Assembly: GCF_016907335.1 (NCBI RefSeq)
Contig: NZ_JAFBBT010000001.1
Span: 3,100,001 to 3,164,000, forward strand
Length of the DNA stretch: 64,000 bases
DNA from: Curtobacterium herbarum
Lineage (GTDB): Bacteria; Actinomycetota; Actinomycetes; Actinomycetales; Microbacteriaceae
Direction: 5' to 3'
This document shows positions 35,934 through 44,778 of the stretch, one piece after another. Positions within the stretch are counted from its first letter, which is position 1, and each line of letters starts with the position of its first letter. Under the pieces are notes generated by a model, which saw only the letters and a program-made list of their open reading frames with translations, searched no databases and was not told the DNA's origin. Both the position numbers and the translations under genes were made by a program.

Positions 35934-36376
35934 GTCACGAGAAGCTCACCGAGGCGCAGCAGACCCAGCGCGCCGAGCTCGCCCGCAAGCTGCACCTGCT
36001 GTGCAGCACGATCACCGCGCCCGACGGCGGCGCGGTGACGTACCCGAAGATCCGCGACTGGCTGGCGGACCGGGACGTCAAGCTCAGCCGGTCCCGGTGG
36101 GAGTACATGCGCCTGGGCAACCGCTACGTCGTCGACGACGAGCGGCTGCTGCGTGCGATCGCGGAGTACTTCGAGATCGACCCGACGTACCTGACCGGTC
36201 CGGAGAGCCAGCTCACGGAGACGATCGACGCCGCGCTGCGGTTCACGCTCGCGGAGCGGACCAGCCCGGTCAGTCTCTACGCGGCGCGGACACTCAACCA
36301 GGACGTGACTGCTGAGCACCTGGACCGCCTGACGGCGCTCCTGCGGGAGATCGAGGAGGCGCGCGGCCGGTCCTGA
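35930..36376 (+). CDS. XRE-like helix-turn-helix regulator
   Basis: 148 aa. Residues 10-85 fit the XRE fold seen in many actinobacterial regulators (RAELARKLHLLCSTI, KIRDWLADRDVKLSRSRWEYMRLGNRYVVDDERLLRAIAEYFEIDPTYLTG); the C-terminal half is helical (LDRLTALLREIEEARG) and may dimerise. Last gene of the overlapping operon (ATGA with the seven-TM gene). As a probable substrate of the adjacent ImmA-like protease it would be the repressor; its operator is not proven. Confidence 0.78.
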   Translation: MSHEKLTEAQQTQRAELARKLHLLCSTITAPDGGAVTYPKIRDWLADRDVKLSRSRWEYMRLGNRYVVDDERLLRAIAEYFEIDPTYLTGPESQLTETIDAALRFTLAERTSPVSLYAARTLNQDVTAEHLDRLTALLREIEEARGRS

Positions 36377-36533
36377 GACGCCGATCGGCCCCGTCGTGGG
36401 CACGGCGAGCTGCGGACACGGACGGGCGGGCGCCGACAGGCCGGTCGTGGGCACGGCCCGACGGAGAGGCGCCGACGGACGGGCGCGCTCGTGCCGGAAG
36501 GGCGGGGCGGGCCGGTCGTCGCGTCGTTCGCGC

Positions 36534-36559
36534 GATCGGGCTGACGATGCAGCCCGATC
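36534..36559. terminator. hairpin after the ImmA-XRE operon
   Basis: Perfect 10-bp stem GATCGGGCTG / CAGCCCGATC with 6-nt loop, 157 bp past the XRE stop; no U-tract. Confidence 0.5.
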
Positions 36560-36613
36560 ACCCGACCCCCTCAACCACGCTCGGACGACCGGTCGCCCCG
36601 TAACACCCCCCGT

Positions 36614-36670
36614 GCTACGCCTGAAGCGTAGCGGCTCCTGGCGAACAGGGCAATACGCATCATGCGTAGC
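36614..36670. promoter_or_regulatory. two 19-bp operator-like inverted repeats
   Basis: GCTACGC-N5-GCGTAGC at 36614-36632 and AATACGC-N5-GCGTAGC at 36652-36670, 38 bp apart. Geometry matches helix-turn-helix operators, but they lie between two convergent genes where no promoter is expected. Confidence 0.5.
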
Positions 36671-36693
36671 GATGTGGTTCGGGCCGGGCCGTC

Positions 36694-37608
36694 TCAGGAG
36701 GTGAGGGCGGTGGCCTCGGCGACCAGTGCCTCCAGGACGACCCGGACCGCGGGACGGACCGCACGGTCGGGGCGGACGAGGGCCTCGATCCGCCGCCCGG
36801 CGCGCACGTCGGCCAGGGTCGCCAGTCGGAACCGGCCGGGCGCCCGCGTCCGCGAGGTGTACCGCGGCACGAGTGCGATGCCGTGCCCGGCCGCCACCAG
36901 GTTCTCGATCACGGGCAGGTGGATCGTGCGGAAGGCCACCTCGGGTGGCGCGTCCGTCGCCGCCGCCACGGCGGTGAGCACCCGGTCGATCGGGTAGTCC
37001 TCCGGGACACCGATCCAGGTCGCGCCGACGACGTCCTCGATGCCGACGCGCTGCCGGTCCGCCAGCGGGTGGTCGAGCGGCAGGGCGACGTCGAGCGGTT
37101 CCCGGAGCAGCGGGACGGTCTCGACGCTCCGACGGTCGGCGCCCCGGGCACCGTCCGACCGGTGGCCGATCACGACGTCGTGGTCGGCGGTGAGCGGGGC
37201 GAACTCGCCCTCGCTGACGTCGACGTCGGAGAGCTGCAGCGCGATCCCGGGGTGCGCGCGCATCCGTGTGAGCAGGCCCGGCAGTAGCAGTTCGGCGGCG
37301 GATGGGAACACCGCCAGGTCGACCGTGCCGGTGGCCCCGTCGAGATGCTCGCGCCACGCTGACTCGACGGTCGCCAACGCGGTGGCGACGCCGGTGGCGA
37401 GCCCGGCGAGGACCCGGCCGTGCTCGGTGAGCCGGACGCCGCGGCCGACGCGTTCGACGAGCGGGACCCCGGCCTGCCGCTGGAGGGTCCGGAGCTGCTG
37501 GGACACGGCGCTCGGCGTCCGGTGCGTGGCCGTCGCGACCGCGGTGACGCTGCCCCGTTCGGCGAGTTCGCGGAGGACCGGCAGCAGGGCGATGTCGAAG
37601 CCAACCAT
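36694..37608 (-). CDS. LysR family transcriptional regulator
   Basis: 304 aa. N-terminal HTH (LPVLRELAERGSVTAVATATHRTPSAVSQQLRTLQRQAGVPLVERVGRGVRLTEHG) and periplasmic-binding-like effector domain. Divergent from the EamA exporter with 38 bp between starts, so it probably controls that exporter and itself. TAGGGT (37615-37620, reverse) ends 6 nt before ATG. Confidence 0.9.
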   Translation of the reverse strand: MVGFDIALLPVLRELAERGSVTAVATATHRTPSAVSQQLRTLQRQAGVPLVERVGRGVRLTEHGRVLAGLATGVATALATVESAWREHLDGATGTVDLAVFPSAAELLLPGLLTRMRAHPGIALQLSDVDVSEGEFAPLTADHDVVIGHRSDGARGADRRSVETVPLLREPLDVALPLDHPLADRQRVGIEDVVGATWIGVPEDYPIDRVLTAVAAATDAPPEVAFRTIHLPVIENLVAAGHGIALVPRYTSRTRAPGRFRLATLADVRAGRRIEALVRPDRAVRPAVRVVLEALVAEATALTS

Positions 37609-37646
37609 GCAGGAACCCTACAACGACGCTGTCGGAACGTTCGCTG

Positions 37647-38786
37647 GTGCTACCGCGTCCGGTGCGGGACGATCATCCGGTGCTGCTCCGCGACCGCATC
37701 CTGGCCCTCGTCGCCGCCGTCGCCTGGGGCCTGAACTTCCCCGCGACGGCGATCGCGCTCGAGCACTACCCACCGTTCCTGCTCGCCGCGCTCCGGTTCA
37801 CCCTGCTCGCCGTCCCGACGCTGCTCTTCGTGCCGCGGCCGCCGATCCCGTTCCGCTGGATCGTGCTGGTCGGCGCGACGCTCGGGGTGCTGCAGTTCGC
37901 GTTCCTCTACCTGGGGATGGCAGCCGGCATGCCCTCGGGCCTGGCGTCGCTCGTCGTGCAGGCCTCGGCGCCGTTCACCGTGCTGCTCGCCGGGGTCCTG
38001 CTCCGCGAACGCCTGAGCGCCCGGCAGGTCGTCGGCGTCAGCATCGCCGTGGCCGCCCTCGCCGTGATCGCCGTGCACCGGGCCCAGACCGCCGCGCTGC
38101 TGCCCGTCGTGCTCGTGCTCTGCGGTGCCCTCGGCTGGGCGATCGGCAACGTCGCGACCCGCAGGGCCGGACCGGTGAACCCGCTGCACCTGACGCTGTG
38201 GTGGGCCGTGGTGCCGCCGATCCCGATGGCGGTCCTGTCGTTCCTGGTCGAGGGACCGGACCGGATCGGGCAGGCACTCGGCACCGCGTTCACCGCCGAC
38301 GCGCTGCCCGCGGACCTGGCCGTGCTCTACATCGTGCTGGCGGCGAGCGTCGTCGGGTACGGCATCTGGTCGCGGCTGATGGGCCGGTACCCGTCGAGCA
38401 CGGTCGCACCGTTCTCGATGCTCGTGCCGGTCGTCGGGGTGCTGGCGTCCTGGGTGGCGTTCGGTGAGGTCCCGGACCTGGTCGAGGTGCTCGCGGGCGC
38501 GGTCGTCGTGGGGGCGGTGCTGTGGTCGTCGCGGCCGGCGCGTGCTGCGGGCGGCACTGGTGCTGCCGCCGCCGCTGGTGCCGCCGCAGGCGCGTCCGGT
38601 GCGGCCACCGCAGCCGAGACGCCTCCGAGTGCCCGAGACGCCGCGAGATCCGGCGGCGTCTCGGGGACACCAGGGCGTCGCGCGGAGACGGGGGCGTCCC
38701 ACGAGCCCCCGCACGCCACGCTCGGGCCGCAGGTCGACCCGCCCGTCGCCGAGCTCAGCCCCGGTGCTGACGCCGCTCCGCGATGA
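37647..38786 (+). CDS. EamA/DMT family exporter with repeat-derived tail
   Basis: 379 aa. Ten TM helices in two EamA halves: LALVAAVAWGLNFPATAIALEHYPPFLLAALRF opens the first and LVPVVGVLASWVAFGE closes the second. After about residue 295 a long Ala/Gly then Pro/Arg tail follows, absent from normal EamA proteins; DNA coding for it (38631-38700) is a copy of an intergenic repeat seen at 42236-42465. GTG 37647 is used; GTG 37680, in frame, would give a more typical N-terminus. The last 32 bp overlap the convergent SDR gene. Confidence 0.85.
   Translation: MLPRPVRDDHPVLLRDRILALVAAVAWGLNFPATAIALEHYPPFLLAALRFTLLAVPTLLFVPRPPIPFRWIVLVGATLGVLQFAFLYLGMAAGMPSGLASLVVQASAPFTVLLAGVLLRERLSARQVVGVSIAVAALAVIAVHRAQTAALLPVVLVLCGALGWAIGNVATRRAGPVNPLHLTLWWAVVPPIPMAVLSFLVEGPDRIGQALGTAFTADALPADLAVLYIVLAASVVGYGIWSRLMGRYPSSTVAPFSMLVPVVGVLASWVAFGEVPDLVEVLAGAVVVGAVLWSSRPARAAGGTGAAAAAGAAAGASGAATAAETPPSARDAARSGGVSGTPGRRAETGASHEPPHATLGPQVDPPVAELSPGADAAPR
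38631..38700. repeat. interspersed repeat copy inside EamA 3' end
   Basis: 70 bp, 50 of 70 positions identical, gap-free, to 42255-42324. Contains the hairpin arms GAGACGCCGC and GCGGCGTCTC. Confidence 0.65.
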
Positions 38787-39735
38787 TCGTGGCGAGCGCC
38801 CCGCGCAGCTTCGGGTACCGGAACACGTAGCCGGCCTCGGTCAACCGCGTCGGCACCACCCACCGGCTCTTCAGCACGAGTTCGGTCTCGGTCCGGATCG
38901 CGAAGGACCCGAGCTCGAGCATCCACCGCCAGGTCGGCAGCCCGAACCGACGACCGACGGCGTCCCGCAGCGTCGCCATCACCGTGCGGTTGTCGGAGGG
39001 CTCCGGGCTCGTGACGTTCACCGGGCCGTCGATGTCCTCGTGGTCGCGGATGAACCGGATCGCCCCGAGGACGTCCTCGATGTGCACCCAGCTGAACCGC
39101 TGCCGCCCGTGGGTGCCCCGGTCGTGGTGGTACGTGCCGGCGGCCAGGCGCGCCCGGGTCGGGATCCACGGGCCGTCGTACTGGGGGCCGCCGAGCCCGG
39201 CCTGCGCCAGTCGCAGGAGCGGGAGCAGCGCACTGCCGTCACCGAACACGATCGCCATCCGCAGCGCCACACGCCGGGTGCCGGGCAGGTCCGCGGTGAA
39301 CAGGGCGTCCTCCCACGCGCGGGCGACGGAGACCGAGAAGTCCTCGCCGAGTTCCCCGGTCGCCTCGTCCTGCGGGCGGTCGTCGGCGTGCCGGTAGATC
39401 GTCGCGGTCGAGGCGTTCATCCACAGCGGCGGCGGGTGCTCGGCCGTGCGGATCGCCTCGGCGAGCTCGAGCGTGGTGTCGACCCGGGAGCGCAGGATCT
39501 CGGCCCGGTTCCGCCGTCCGTACCGGCAGTTCACGCTCTTGCCGGCCATGTTCACGACCAGGTCGGCGCCGTCCACGAGCTCGCGGATCCGCAGGGTGTT
39601 GCCCCACACCGCGTCGCCGGTGCGACCGACCGTGACGACCTGGTAGCCCTCGGCCCGGAAGGCGTCCTGCAGGTACCGGCCGACGAATCCGCTCGCCCCC
39701 GCCACCACCACGCGTCGCTGCTGCTGCTCGTCCAT
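38755..39735 (-). CDS. TIGR01777 family SDR (epimerase-like)
   Basis: 326 aa NAD(P)-binding protein: VVAGASGFVGRYLQDAF, VVNMAGKSVNCRY, LRMAIVFG, FSWVHIEDVLGAIRFI, and a DUF1731-type C-terminus (RWVVPTRLTEAGYVFRYPKLRGAL). Function of this family is unknown though it is widespread. AGAGGACAGC precedes ATG 39735. It is followed upstream by the DUF4166 gene 20 bp away in the same operon; its 3' end overlaps EamA convergently. Confidence 0.9.
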   Translation of the reverse strand: MDEQQQRRVVVAGASGFVGRYLQDAFRAEGYQVVTVGRTGDAVWGNTLRIRELVDGADLVVNMAGKSVNCRYGRRNRAEILRSRVDTTLELAEAIRTAEHPPPLWMNASTATIYRHADDRPQDEATGELGEDFSVSVARAWEDALFTADLPGTRRVALRMAIVFGDGSALLPLLRLAQAGLGGPQYDGPWIPTRARLAAGTYHHDRGTHGRQRFSWVHIEDVLGAIRFIRDHEDIDGPVNVTSPEPSDNRTVMATLRDAVGRRFGLPTWRWMLELGSFAIRTETELVLKSRWVVPTRLTEAGYVFRYPKLRGALATIIAERRQHRG

Positions 39736-39754
39736 GCTGTCCTCTCGGTGCCGG

Positions 39755-40426
39755 TCACACGTCGTCGGGCACGACGGCGTACCGGAACGCCCCCTCGTAC
39801 CGGTACAGCGTGCCGAGCACCGGCGCCCGGAGCGTCAGGGACACGCGCTGCACGTCGGCTTCGTCATCGAATCGTTCCGTCAGCAGCACGCGCGGCGACA
39901 GGGCGGACGGGAGGCGCCACTCCCGACCCAGCGCATGCACCGACACCCGCGTGGAGACCAGGCGGAGCGCTCCGGCGTCGGGTCCGGTCCTCGGGACCGT
40001 CACCGCGAGGAGCGTGCTGACCCGGCCGTGCCGGCCGAGGTGGTCGACGAGCCCCTCGGGCTCCGCGGTGATCGCGTCGACCATGGTGCGGTCACCGCTC
40101 GCGAAGTGGAAGGTGCGGTGCGCGCGGACGGCGGGACGGGCCTCCCGGTCGGTGTGCGGTCCGGACCGTCCGCGCCGGACGTGGACCGGGCGGTTCTCGA
40201 CCGTGAACGGGACGTCGTGCTCCCAGACCGGGAACACCACCGCGTCCCGCGCGAGGACGCGCAGCACGGGCCAGAGCCAGCGCCGCGGGGTGCCGACGAC
40301 GGTGAAGACCCCGTTCCCCCGGCCGACGTGCCCCGGCGGCACGGCACCGAAGTAGGTGCGGAGCCTGGGGTGGAGGCCCGCGAGGACGCCCTCCGACGCG
40401 CTCAGCTGGTAGGGCGACCGGATCAC
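39755..40426 (-). CDS. DUF4166 protein
   Basis: 223 aa soluble protein. SPYQLSASEGVLAGLHPRLRTYFGAVPPGHVGRGNGVFTVVGTPRRWLWPVLRVLA and DVPFTVENRPV match DUF4166, often fused or adjacent to TIGR01777-type SDRs as here. Role unknown. GTG 40426 has CAGGAT 7 nt upstream; the region further up belongs to the divergent CDF gene promoter. Confidence 0.8.
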   Translation of the reverse strand: MIRSPYQLSASEGVLAGLHPRLRTYFGAVPPGHVGRGNGVFTVVGTPRRWLWPVLRVLARDAVVFPVWEHDVPFTVENRPVHVRRGRSGPHTDREARPAVRAHRTFHFASGDRTMVDAITAEPEGLVDHLGRHGRVSTLLAVTVPRTGPDAGALRLVSTRVSVHALGREWRLPSALSPRVLLTERFDDEADVQRVSLTLRAPVLGTLYRYEGAFRYAVVPDDV

Positions 40427-40474
40427 GCTCCCGATCCTGGCACGTCGTCGGACGCGGCTCCTACGATGGAGGGC

Positions 40475-41389
40475 ATGGGACACGACCACGGCCACGCGCA
40501 CGGCCACGCGTCCGAGCGGGCGCTGCTGATCGCGTTCTGCATCTCGGCGGGCATCCTGCTGGCCGAGGTCGTCGGCGCGGTCGTCACCGGCTCACTCGCC
40601 CTGCTCGTCGACGCCGGACACATGGTCGTCGACACCGGCGGGCTCGGCATCGGCCTGGTCGCCACCCGGCTGGCGCGCCGCACCCCGACCGCCCGGCGGA
40701 CCTGGGGGTACCAGCGGGCCGAGGTCCTGGGTGCCACCGCACAGGCCGCGATCCTGCTGGCGGTCGGCGTCTACGTCGTGATCTCCGCCGTGCAGCGCCT
40801 GTTCGTGCCGGAGCAGATCGAGGCCGGGCCGCTCCTGGTCTTCGGCTTCGTCGGGCTGATCGGCAACCTCGTCGCGTTCGCGGTGCTCGTGCGTGCCTCG
40901 GGTGAGGGCTTCACCTCGCGGGCCGCCCGACTCGAGGTCCTCAACGACACCCTCGGCTCGGTCGCCGTCATCGCCGCGGCGGTCGTGCTGTTCCTGACCG
41001 GGTGGGAGCGGGCCGACTCGGTCGCCGCACTGCTGATCGGCCTGCTCATCATGCCCCGCGCCGTCAAGCTCCTCCGCGAGACCGCCGACGTCCTGCTCGA
41101 GGCGACACCGCGCGGCCTCGACCTGGACGCCGTCCGCGGACACATCCTGCAGCTCGACCACGTCATCGCCGTGCACGACCTGCACGCGACGCTGGTGTCC
41201 ACCGGGGTCCCGAACCTGACCGCGCACGTCGTGGTGGACGACCACTGCTTCACGACCGCGCACGCACCGGCGATCCTCGACGAACTGCAGCAGTGCGTCG
41301 CCGAGCACTTCGACGTGCCGGTCGAGCACTCCACGTTCCAGCTCGAACCCGCCTCGCACCAGCGACACGAGCACGAGGTGCACGTCTGA
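40475..41389 (+). CDS. cation diffusion facilitator, variant metal site
   Basis: 304 aa, six TM helices and a C-terminal ferredoxin-like cytoplasmic domain; His-rich N-terminus GHDHGHAHGH. CDF proteins export Zn2+, Cd2+, Co2+ or Fe2+ by proton exchange. TM2 has the normal HMVVD, but the TM5 half of the site reads EVLND where ZitB/CzcD have HVLGD, so the first ligand is Glu instead of His. Start ATG 40475: TACGAT is 7 nt upstream; ATG 40466 is an alternative. Divergent from DUF4166. Confidence 0.9.
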   Translation: MGHDHGHAHGHASERALLIAFCISAGILLAEVVGAVVTGSLALLVDAGHMVVDTGGLGIGLVATRLARRTPTARRTWGYQRAEVLGATAQAAILLAVGVYVVISAVQRLFVPEQIEAGPLLVFGFVGLIGNLVAFAVLVRASGEGFTSRAARLEVLNDTLGSVAVIAAAVVLFLTGWERADSVAALLIGLLIMPRAVKLLRETADVLLEATPRGLDLDAVRGHILQLDHVIAVHDLHATLVSTGVPNLTAHVVVDDHCFTTAHAPAILDELQQCVAEHFDVPVEHSTFQLEPASHQRHEHEVHV

Positions 41390-41410
41390 CCGGTGCCAGT
41401 GCTTGCGTTT

Positions 41411-42125
<715 letters not shown>

Positions 42126-42235
42126 GCGGCCAGTATGCCGGAGGGGGTGTGGGCCTCCCGGCCGGCTGCGTGACGGGCGGGTGCCGCGTGATGTGCTGCT
42201 GGCCGGGAGGGGGCGGCGGAGTCCCGACGCCGTGT

Positions 42236-42465
42236 GGGTACGACGTCGCCGGGTGCGCGAGACGCCGCCGAACTCTGGGGCGTCTCGCGCGGAACGCGGC
42301 GCCTCACGCAGACGGGGCCGTCCCGCGCAGACGGGCCCGTGCGCGTCGGCGGTGCCGTTCGGGTACGACACCGCCGGATGCGCACGACGCCGCCGAATAC
42401 CGCGGCGTCTTGCGCAGAAGGCGGCGTCTCACACAGACGGGCCCGTCTCACGCAGACGGGCCCGT
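42236..42465. repeat. two 105-bp direct repeats in a 363-bp gap
   Basis: Copies 42236-42340 and 42361-42465 (period 125), each with hairpin arms GACGCC..GGCGTC and the palindrome AGACGGGCCCGTCT near the end. They fill most of the 42126-42488 gap; no gene seen there. Confidence 0.8.
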
Positions 42466-42488
42466 CTCGGCCGGGAGGCGCGTGCCGG

Positions 42489-43748
42489 TCAGGCGCGCGC
42501 GGCCAGACGCGCTCCGGCGAAGACCGCGAGCGCGGCGACGAGCACCACGTACCCGATGAGGACCGGCAGCGTGGGCAGCACGAGCAGCGCCGCACCGACC
42601 GCGACGACCGGGACGGTGAGCCCGGCGTAGGCGATGAGGAAGGTGGCGGCGAGGACTCCGCCGCGTTCCTCGGGGCCGACGAGGGCACCGGCACTACCGA
42701 TCGAGGCACGGAAGAGGAGCCCGACGCCGGCACCGGCGACGACGCCACCGCCGACGAAGCCGCCGACCCGGAGGACCACCGCCGACACCGCGAGGACGGC
42801 CAGGCCGCCGACGAGCAGGACGACGCCCAGGCGGATCTGGGTGCGCGGCGGCAGCTTCGCGAACACCACCTGGGACAGGGCGCTCGCGGCGAAGACACCG
42901 AAGGTCGTCGCACCGGCCGCCAGCCGGTCGGTCACGTGGAAGGTGGTGCCGAGGAACGTTGGCGCGACCGAGGTGAAGAGCCCCTGCACGGCGAGGGCGG
43001 CGAAGGCACCGGTCCCGGCGGCCCAGAACGCGGCGCTCTGTCCCTCGGGGGCGCGCAGCCGCTGCGGGTGGTACGGCACGGGCTCGGTCGGACGGTCGAC
43101 GGTCTCGGGGACGGCGAGGACGACGACGAACGCGATCGCGAGGGCGACGACGAAGACCACGTACGGCACCATCAGCGGCCGCCCGACGAACTCGGCCAGG
43201 GCGCCACCGATGAGGGCGCCGAGGGACAGCCCGCCGAGGTTGACGACGCCCGCGGCGACGCTCGCACCCTTGGCGGAGGCCTCGTCACCGGTCGCCCGGA
43301 CCCTGAGCTCCCCGAGGTGGGCGGTCGCGGTGGCGGTGAGGGTGCCGACGCCGAGACCGGTGACGAGTCGGGCGACGATGAGACCGCTGACGTCGTTCCA
43401 GACGAGGAACAGGACGGCGGCGACGAGCTCGAGGGCGATCGAGACGAGGATGAGCGGCCGACGACCGTGCACGTCACTGAGGTGTCCGGCGAGCCACAGG
43501 GACCCGACGACACCGAGGCCGTAGGCGGCGAAGACGACGGTCGTCGTGAAGGTCGGGAAGCCGTCGCGCGCCTGGTAGATGACGTAGAGCGGCGCGGGGA
43601 CGGTCGCGAAGGCCATCACCGAGGTGAACGCGAAGGCGACGGCCCAGAAGCCGAAGCCGTGACGCCGGCGGGTGTGCGCGCGACGGCCGCGAGGGGCCGG
43701 TGCGGTGGCCGTGGAGCCGGTCGCCGGGGAGTCGATGACGGATGACAT
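42489..43748 (-). CDS. MFS transporter
   Basis: 419 aa, twelve TM helices. Motif A is WLAGHLSDVHGRRPL; the first helix region AFTSVMAFATVPAPLYVIYQARDG is typical of actinobacterial MFS exporters. Divergent from a LysR gene (81 bp gap), which probably regulates it. Start ATG 43748 with GGGAG at 9 nt. Substrate unknown. Confidence 0.88.
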   Translation of the reverse strand: MSSVIDSPATGSTATAPAPRGRRAHTRRRHGFGFWAVAFAFTSVMAFATVPAPLYVIYQARDGFPTFTTTVVFAAYGLGVVGSLWLAGHLSDVHGRRPLILVSIALELVAAVLFLVWNDVSGLIVARLVTGLGVGTLTATATAHLGELRVRATGDEASAKGASVAAGVVNLGGLSLGALIGGALAEFVGRPLMVPYVVFVVALAIAFVVVLAVPETVDRPTEPVPYHPQRLRAPEGQSAAFWAAGTGAFAALAVQGLFTSVAPTFLGTTFHVTDRLAAGATTFGVFAASALSQVVFAKLPPRTQIRLGVVLLVGGLAVLAVSAVVLRVGGFVGGGVVAGAGVGLLFRASIGSAGALVGPEERGGVLAATFLIAYAGLTVPVVAVGAALLVLPTLPVLIGYVVLVAALAVFAGARLAARA

Positions 43749-43829
43749 GCTCCGATGCTCCCGCGCCGTACCCATCGGGTCAAACGGATCATCTTGATGT
43801 GCGCCATCGATCCGGTCGATGATGGGTGC

Positions 43830-44705
43830 ATGGAGACCCGGCTGCTCGAACAGTTCGTCACCGTCGCCGCCGAGGGCAGCGTCACCCGCGCGGCCGAGCG
43901 GCTCTGGGCAGCGCAGTCGACGGTGTCGGCGGGCATCGCGAGCCTGGAGCGGACGCTCGGGGTGCGGCTCTTCGAGCGTGGCGGGCGTCGGCTCGTCCTG
44001 ACCGCCACCGGTGAGGACCTGCTCCCCCATGCGCGTGCCGTCCTCGAGTCACTCGACCGGATGCGCGACCTGGCTGCGGTGTCCGACGCCGAGCTCCGCG
44101 GACGGGTGCGGCTGGGCATCTTCACGAGCATGGACATCGTCGACCTGACCGGGGTCCTCCGCGGGTTCCGGCAGCGCCACCCCCTGGTCGCCGTCGAGCT
44201 GATGACCTCGCCGAGCGGCACCACCGGGCTCGTGCAGGACCTGGTCGCGGGTCGGCTCGACCTCGCGTACACGGGGCTTCCGACGATCCCGTCCGGGGTG
44301 GTCGTCGAGCCCCTCCGCGAGATGCCGTTCCGGGTGTTCGTCGCCGCCGACCACCCGCTCGCCGGACGTGCCTCGGTGTCGCTCGCCGAACTCGCCGACG
44401 AGTCGTTCGTCGACACCGCGCACGGGTTCGGCAACCGGATGATCCTGGACGGTGTGCTGGACCGGCTCGGCATCCGACGGCGGGTGGTCGCGGAGATGAA
44501 CGACATGCCGGCCGTGGTGCGGTTCGCGTCGGCGGGCATCGGGGTCGGTGTCGTGCCGGACTCCGGCGTCCGGCACGACGGGGCCGTGCTGGAGCTCGAG
44601 GACGCTGTCGAACCGCTCCGGATCGGACTGGCGATGCGGAGTGCCCCGGAGCCGAACCGGGCGACGCAGGCGCTGGCCCGGGCGATCGTGGCCGCCCGGC
44701 GCTGA
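43830..44705 (+). CDS. LysR family regulator
   Basis: 291 aa. HTH ETRLLEQFVTVAAEGSVTRAAERLWAAQSTVSAGIASLERTLGVRLFERGGRRLVLT; effector domain with SAGIGVGVVPDSG. Located between two MFS genes: divergent from 42489-43748 and convergent with 44779-46164. GATGAT ends 6 nt before ATG. GGATC-N18-GATCC (43786-43813) in the divergent gap could be part of its site. Confidence 0.9.
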   Translation: METRLLEQFVTVAAEGSVTRAAERLWAAQSTVSAGIASLERTLGVRLFERGGRRLVLTATGEDLLPHARAVLESLDRMRDLAAVSDAELRGRVRLGIFTSMDIVDLTGVLRGFRQRHPLVAVELMTSPSGTTGLVQDLVAGRLDLAYTGLPTIPSGVVVEPLREMPFRVFVAADHPLAGRASVSLAELADESFVDTAHGFGNRMILDGVLDRLGIRRRVVAEMNDMPAVVRFASAGIGVGVVPDSGVRHDGAVLELEDAVEPLRIGLAMRSAPEPNRATQALARAIVAARR

Positions 44706-44778
44706 GGGCGTCTCCCTGCCGGCGCCACCAATGGGCACGCGACGCTGCCGGCACAACCCTGCGGGCGCGGCCGACCGG

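Larger units (their letters stand above)
36377..36693. other. gap between convergent XRE and LysR genes
   Basis: 317 bp. Holds a repeat CGTCGTGGGCACGGC (36393, with variant at 36443), the hairpin at 36534-36559 and the paired inverted repeats at 36614-36670. No convincing gene. A 10-codon ATG frame at 36672 ends inside the LysR stop region and is not claimed. Confidence 0.5.
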
